A DNA stretch of 64,000 nt from Vitellaria paradoxa (Eukaryota; Streptophyta; Magnoliopsida; Ericales; Sapotaceae): the NCBI GenBank assembly GCA_019916065.1, contig CM034234.1, positions 4,128,342-4,192,341 on the forward strand, written 5' to 3'. Below the pieces are notes generated by a model that was given only the letters and a program-made list of their open reading frames with translations, ran no database searches and was not told the DNA's origin. Shown here one piece after another: positions 60,130 through 64,000 of this stretch. Each line of letters starts with the position of its first letter. Position 1 is the stretch's first letter. Both the position numbers and the translations under genes were made by a program.

Positions 60130-63100
60130 ATGGCCTCCTCAGATTCACCAGCTGAGCCGAAGCTTCTCAGTCCCATTTCCATGCCTTAGCAGCTGACTAC
60201 CAGGAAATTGAATGGTACTAATTACATTCAATGGTCTAAGGCCATCAAGGTTGCAGTGACGGGGTATGGAAAACAGAAACACTTGACTGAGTCTGCTCCA
60301 CCAGAGACTGATTCTAAGCATGATGCTTGGATCCAAGGGGATGCTCATCTTGTTAGTTTACTATGGAATTCAATGGAACCCAACATCGCCAACATGTGTA
60401 CACACCTTGACACCTGTAAGGATATTTGGGAATATGTTCGCCTACTGTTTTCTAGTGATCTTACTCGTATGTATGATCTATCTCAAGAATTCTTTCAACT
60501 TCAACAATCCGGCAGACCAGTCACTGAATACTTTGCCTCCCTGAAGCGTGTTCATAAGGAGTTAAATTCTCTCCAGCCTTTATCAACTGATGTCAATGTG
60601 ATGCAAAAACAAAGGGAACAGATGGTTGTACTTCATTTCCTTGCTGGGCTAGATCCTGAGTTTGAACCTGTTAAGGCTCAAATTCTTAGTGGAGCTTCAC
60701 TTCCCTCATTCGCTGAAACCTACTCTCGAGTCATGAGAGCTGCATCTATGGATCAATCCAATACTGTTGATGTCACACGAACTGCCCTGGCCAGTCAGAT
60801 AACTATCGAAAGTAAGAACTCCAGTCACATGATCTCATCTCAAAATTGGGATCAAGGGACTCGTGGCGGTCGTGGTCGTGGTCGTGGACGTGGAGGTCGT
60901 GGTGTAAGACCAAAATGTTCTAACTGTGGTCGTATTGGTCATGCTAAGGAAACTTGCTGGAATCTTCATGGCAAGCCAGCTCATATGGTTCATACAGTTT
61001 CCTCTGATCCTTCTACAGGTAAGCCCAGTACGAGTGAATCACCAACGGTGACACTTTCAGGAGAAGAGTATGCTAGATTCCTTCAGTTTCAGACAGCTCA
61101 CCAGGCCTCTCTTCCCATAGCTTCACTAGCCCATCAAGGTAATTCTACCACTTGTGTGCCTTGGGTCATTGATTCTGGTGCTTCAGATCATATGTCTAGT
61201 TCTTCGTCATTATTCTCTAATATTCAGTGTTCTACCATTCCTAGTGTTACTACAGCTAATGGGTCATCTAATCCAGTTAAGGGTATCGGTAAAGTTTATA
61301 CATCTTTACCATTATCCTCTGTTTTATATGTTCCTTGTCTTTCAATCTCCTGTCTGTTAGTAAACTCACCAAACAACTGAATTGTTCAATGACTTTCTTT
61401 CCTAACTCTGTGGTTATTCAGGATTTAAAGACGAGGAAGAAGATTGGAGAAGGGCATGAAGCTCAGGGACTCTATTATCTGGTTGATTCGTCTTCACCTC
61501 CATCTACCTCTTGTTCTACTGTTGCTGCTCCCATTGAAGTTCACTGTCGTCTTGGTCATCCGTCCTTTGATAAGCTAAAGTCCATGGTTCCCAGTTTGAG
61601 TCAAGTTCAGTCTTTAAATTATGAGTCTTGTCAGTTAGGAAAGCATCACCGTGCTTCCTTTAGTCCTAGAGTCGATAATAGTTCGTCTAGTTTTTTTGAT
61701 TTGGTCCATTCTGATGTATGGGACCCAAGTCGTGTTATTTCAAAATTGGGCTTTAAGTATTTTGTTACTTTTATTGATGACTTCTCCCGTCTTACATAGA
61801 TTTATCTAATGAAAGATCGTTCTGAGTTGTTATCCATTTTTCAATCCTTTTGTGCTAAAATTAAAACTCAATTTGGTGTGACTATCAAAGTTCTACGCAG
61901 TGATAATGCCAAAGAATATTTTTCAAAACCTTTTACTGACTTTATGTCCTCATTTGGCATGATTCATCAGTCTTCTTGTTCTCGTACTCCACAACAAAAT
62001 AGAGTTGCTGAACGCAAGAACTTGCATCTTATTGAGACTGCTCGTTGCCCTATGTTTCACATGAAAGTTCCAAAGGTTTTTTGGGGGGATGCTATTCTTA
62101 CTGCTTGCTATTTAATTAATAGAATGCCTTCATCTGTTCTGCAAGATCGCTCTCCTTATTCTGTGATGTTTCTTAACACACCTTTGTTTTCTCTTCCTCC
62201 ACGAATCTTTGGATGTGTTGCTTTTGTTCATCAGCTTGATAGTAGTGTTGACCAGCTTGATAGTAGTGTTGACAAGCTTGATCCTCGTGCTATTAAGTGT
62301 GTCTTTTTGGGGTACTCTCGGTTACAGAAAGGATATCGATGTTACAGTCCATCACTTCATCGATATTTTGTATGTGCTAATGTTTCATTCTTTGAGAATA
62401 CTTCTTTCTTCTCTGATAATTCTTCTTTAACTGATTTGAATGAGAGTCTTCCTTTGCCTATTATTTCTCCTCTTCGTCTTTCACGTCTTGATTTGCAGGT
62501 TTATACCCGATGGCAGCCAGCTACCGAGTCCTCTACTGCTTCAGGCACTCCATCTTTTCTACCTCCGTCTTCAGATCCTGTTCCTGAGTCAAATCTTAGT
62601 AACCCCTTCGAAAAGATAAACGCACTTGCACTACTCACCCTATTTCTAATTTTGTATCTTATACAGCTTTGTCTCCCACTTATTCTGCTTTTGTTACCTC
62701 ATTGTCTTCTTTATCCATTCCTAACTCTGTATCTGAAGCACTTTCTCATTCTGGGTGGCGTAAGGCCATAGAAAAAGAGATGTTAGCTCTTCGAGCCAAT
62801 GATATATGGGAACTGGTCACTCTTCCTCCTGACAAGTCAACCGTTGGATGTCGATGGATGTACAATGTCAAAGTTCATCCTGATGGTTCTGTTGATCGGT
62901 TGAAAGCACGACTTGTTGCTAAAGGATACACTCAAGTATATGGGCTGGATTTTTCGGAAACTTTTTCTCCTGTGGCCAAGATTTCATCCGTGCGCCTCCT
63001 TATCTCTCTTGCAGCTATTTTTCACTGGTCTCTTCATCAGCTTGATGTTAAAAATGCGTTTCTCCATGGCGATCTCACCGAAGAAGTGTATATGGAGCAA

Positions 63101-64000
63101 CCTCCTGGATTTGTTGCTCAGGGGGAGTCTGGACTAGTGTTCAAGTTAAAGAAGTCACTATATGGCTTGAAGCAATCTCCTCGTGCATGGTTTGGTCGAT
63201 TTAGTGATGTGGTGATAGAATTTGGGTTGATACGTTGTGGTATTGACCATTCTGTCTTCTACCGCCACTCTGATCAGGGAAAGATATGGCTATTGGTTTA
63301 TGTGGACGATATTGTAATCACAGGAGATGACACACAAGGAATTAATGATCTGAAGATATTCCTTCAAGCCAAGTTCAACACTAAGGATTTGGGTTCACTG
63401 AAATACTTCTTGGGCATTTAGATTGCACGGTCACATGAGGGTATTGCTCTTTCTCAAAGAAAATATGTCCTTGACCTGTTAGCTAAGACAGGAATGTTAG
63501 GATCCAAACCTATTGATACTGCAATGGATCCTAATGTAAAGCTTCTTGCAGATAAGGGAGAATTACTAGATGATCCTGGTCGATATCGCAGATTAGTTGG
63601 GAAGCTCAATTACTTGACAGTCACACGACCAGATATCTCCTTTGCCACAAGTGTAGTCAGCCAATTTCTTGATGCACCTCGCTCTAGTCACTGGGATGCA
63701 GTGGCTCGTATTCTAAGATATCTAAAAGGTGCACCAGGACAGGGTTTATTGTATTGAGATAATGGTCACACTCTTGTCCAAGGATATACAGATGCTGATT
63801 GAGCCGGTTCTCCATTAGATAGAAGGTCCACTACTGGATATTGTATCTTTGTGGGAGGAAATCTAGTATCCTAGAAGAGTAAGAAGCAAACTGTGGTGGT
63901 AAGATCGAGTGCAGAGTCAGAGTATAGGGCTATGGCCTATACATCTTGTGAATTAATTTGGATGAGTCATATGTTAGATGAATTGGAGTTTCTGGATCAC
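60130..64000 (+). pseudogene. Gag-Pol of the short-LTR Copia element, broken
   Basis: Gag starts at 60130 and meets TAG at 60187, then continues (NGTNYIQWSKAIK; knuckle CSNCGRIGHAKETC near 60916). Protease has an intact site (VIDSGASDHM, about 61168). A frameshift near 61345 leads into NLLSVSKL and the pre-integrase region. Integrase keeps its D, D, E residues but has TAG at 61797 where Trp is usual. A second shift lies near 62615. RT keeps LDVKNAFLHGD and YVDD (about 63300); TAG follows at 63419. RNase H (TDAD near 63788) carries stops at 63755, 63799 and 63872, two of them at expected Trp codons. A seven-residue unit (QLDSSVD) is tandemly duplicated at about 62232-62273. Confidence 0.85.

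Larger units (their letters stand above)
59523..64000 (+). mobile_element. Short-LTR Copia element, decayed, runs off the window
   Basis: It has a 180-bp 5' LTR, a primer site with no spacer, and Copia-order gag, protease, integrase, RT and RNase H with many breaks. The short LTR and RT style (YVDDIVITGDD) suggest the Ale/Retrofit lineage, tentatively. It is in an intron of the MYB3R gene, in opposite orientation. The base before the LTR is preceded by AAGAC, a candidate target site; the 3' copy is outside the window. Confidence 0.85.

Overview
The window is plant nuclear DNA, most likely from a eudicot. The genes are split by GT-AG introns, the non-coding DNA is very AT-rich, and the mobile elements are all plant types: Copia/Sirevirus and Gypsy LTR retrotransposons, L1-type and plant RTE LINEs, and tRNA-derived SINEs. 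Nothing in it is prokaryotic. I cannot name the species.

The backbone is a minus-strand tandem cluster of genes for a methyl-CpG-binding-domain (MBD) protein. Gene 1 (4977-29077) can be spliced by eye into seven exons giving an intact 367-aa protein. Gene 2 (35703-38245) gives six exons and 339 aa. Gene 3 (41444-43899) has the same exon order but is frameshifted. A single decayed exon of a further copy lies near 48.8 kb. The two intact proteins share a layout: an N-terminal exon, two short repeat-like exons with an LP motif, an MBD split across two exons, and an acidic C-terminus.

Intron 2 of gene 1 is about 20.9 kb and holds a nested stack of retroelements. The base is an L1-type LINE relic (segments at 8870-9395, 14314-14722, 24606-24712 and 28208-28540). 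Three LTR elements landed in it: a Gypsy relic (24713-28207, perfect 5-bp duplication), a near-complete Sirevirus-like Copia element (14723-24605) and a gag-only element with long LTRs (9396-14313). Intron 4 of the same gene holds a second fragment of the same LINE family.

Between genes 1 and 2 lie a probable solo LTR and a nearly full-length but broken RTE LINE. Right of gene 3 come a SINE, a 1.2-kb segmental duplication with a long-TIR DNA transposon in only one copy, and AT-rich repeats. The right end carries a 5'-truncated RTE LINE with a 19-bp target duplication, a large exon of a MYB3R-type (R1R2R3) MYB gene on the minus strand, and a decayed short-LTR Copia element. That Copia element fills the next MYB intron and runs off the window, so the MYB repeats R1 and R2 and most of R3 must lie beyond position 64000.

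The strongest items for a second look are the gag-only element, the datable nested stack in an apparently intact gene, the MBD cluster at several stages of decay, and the SINE pair.
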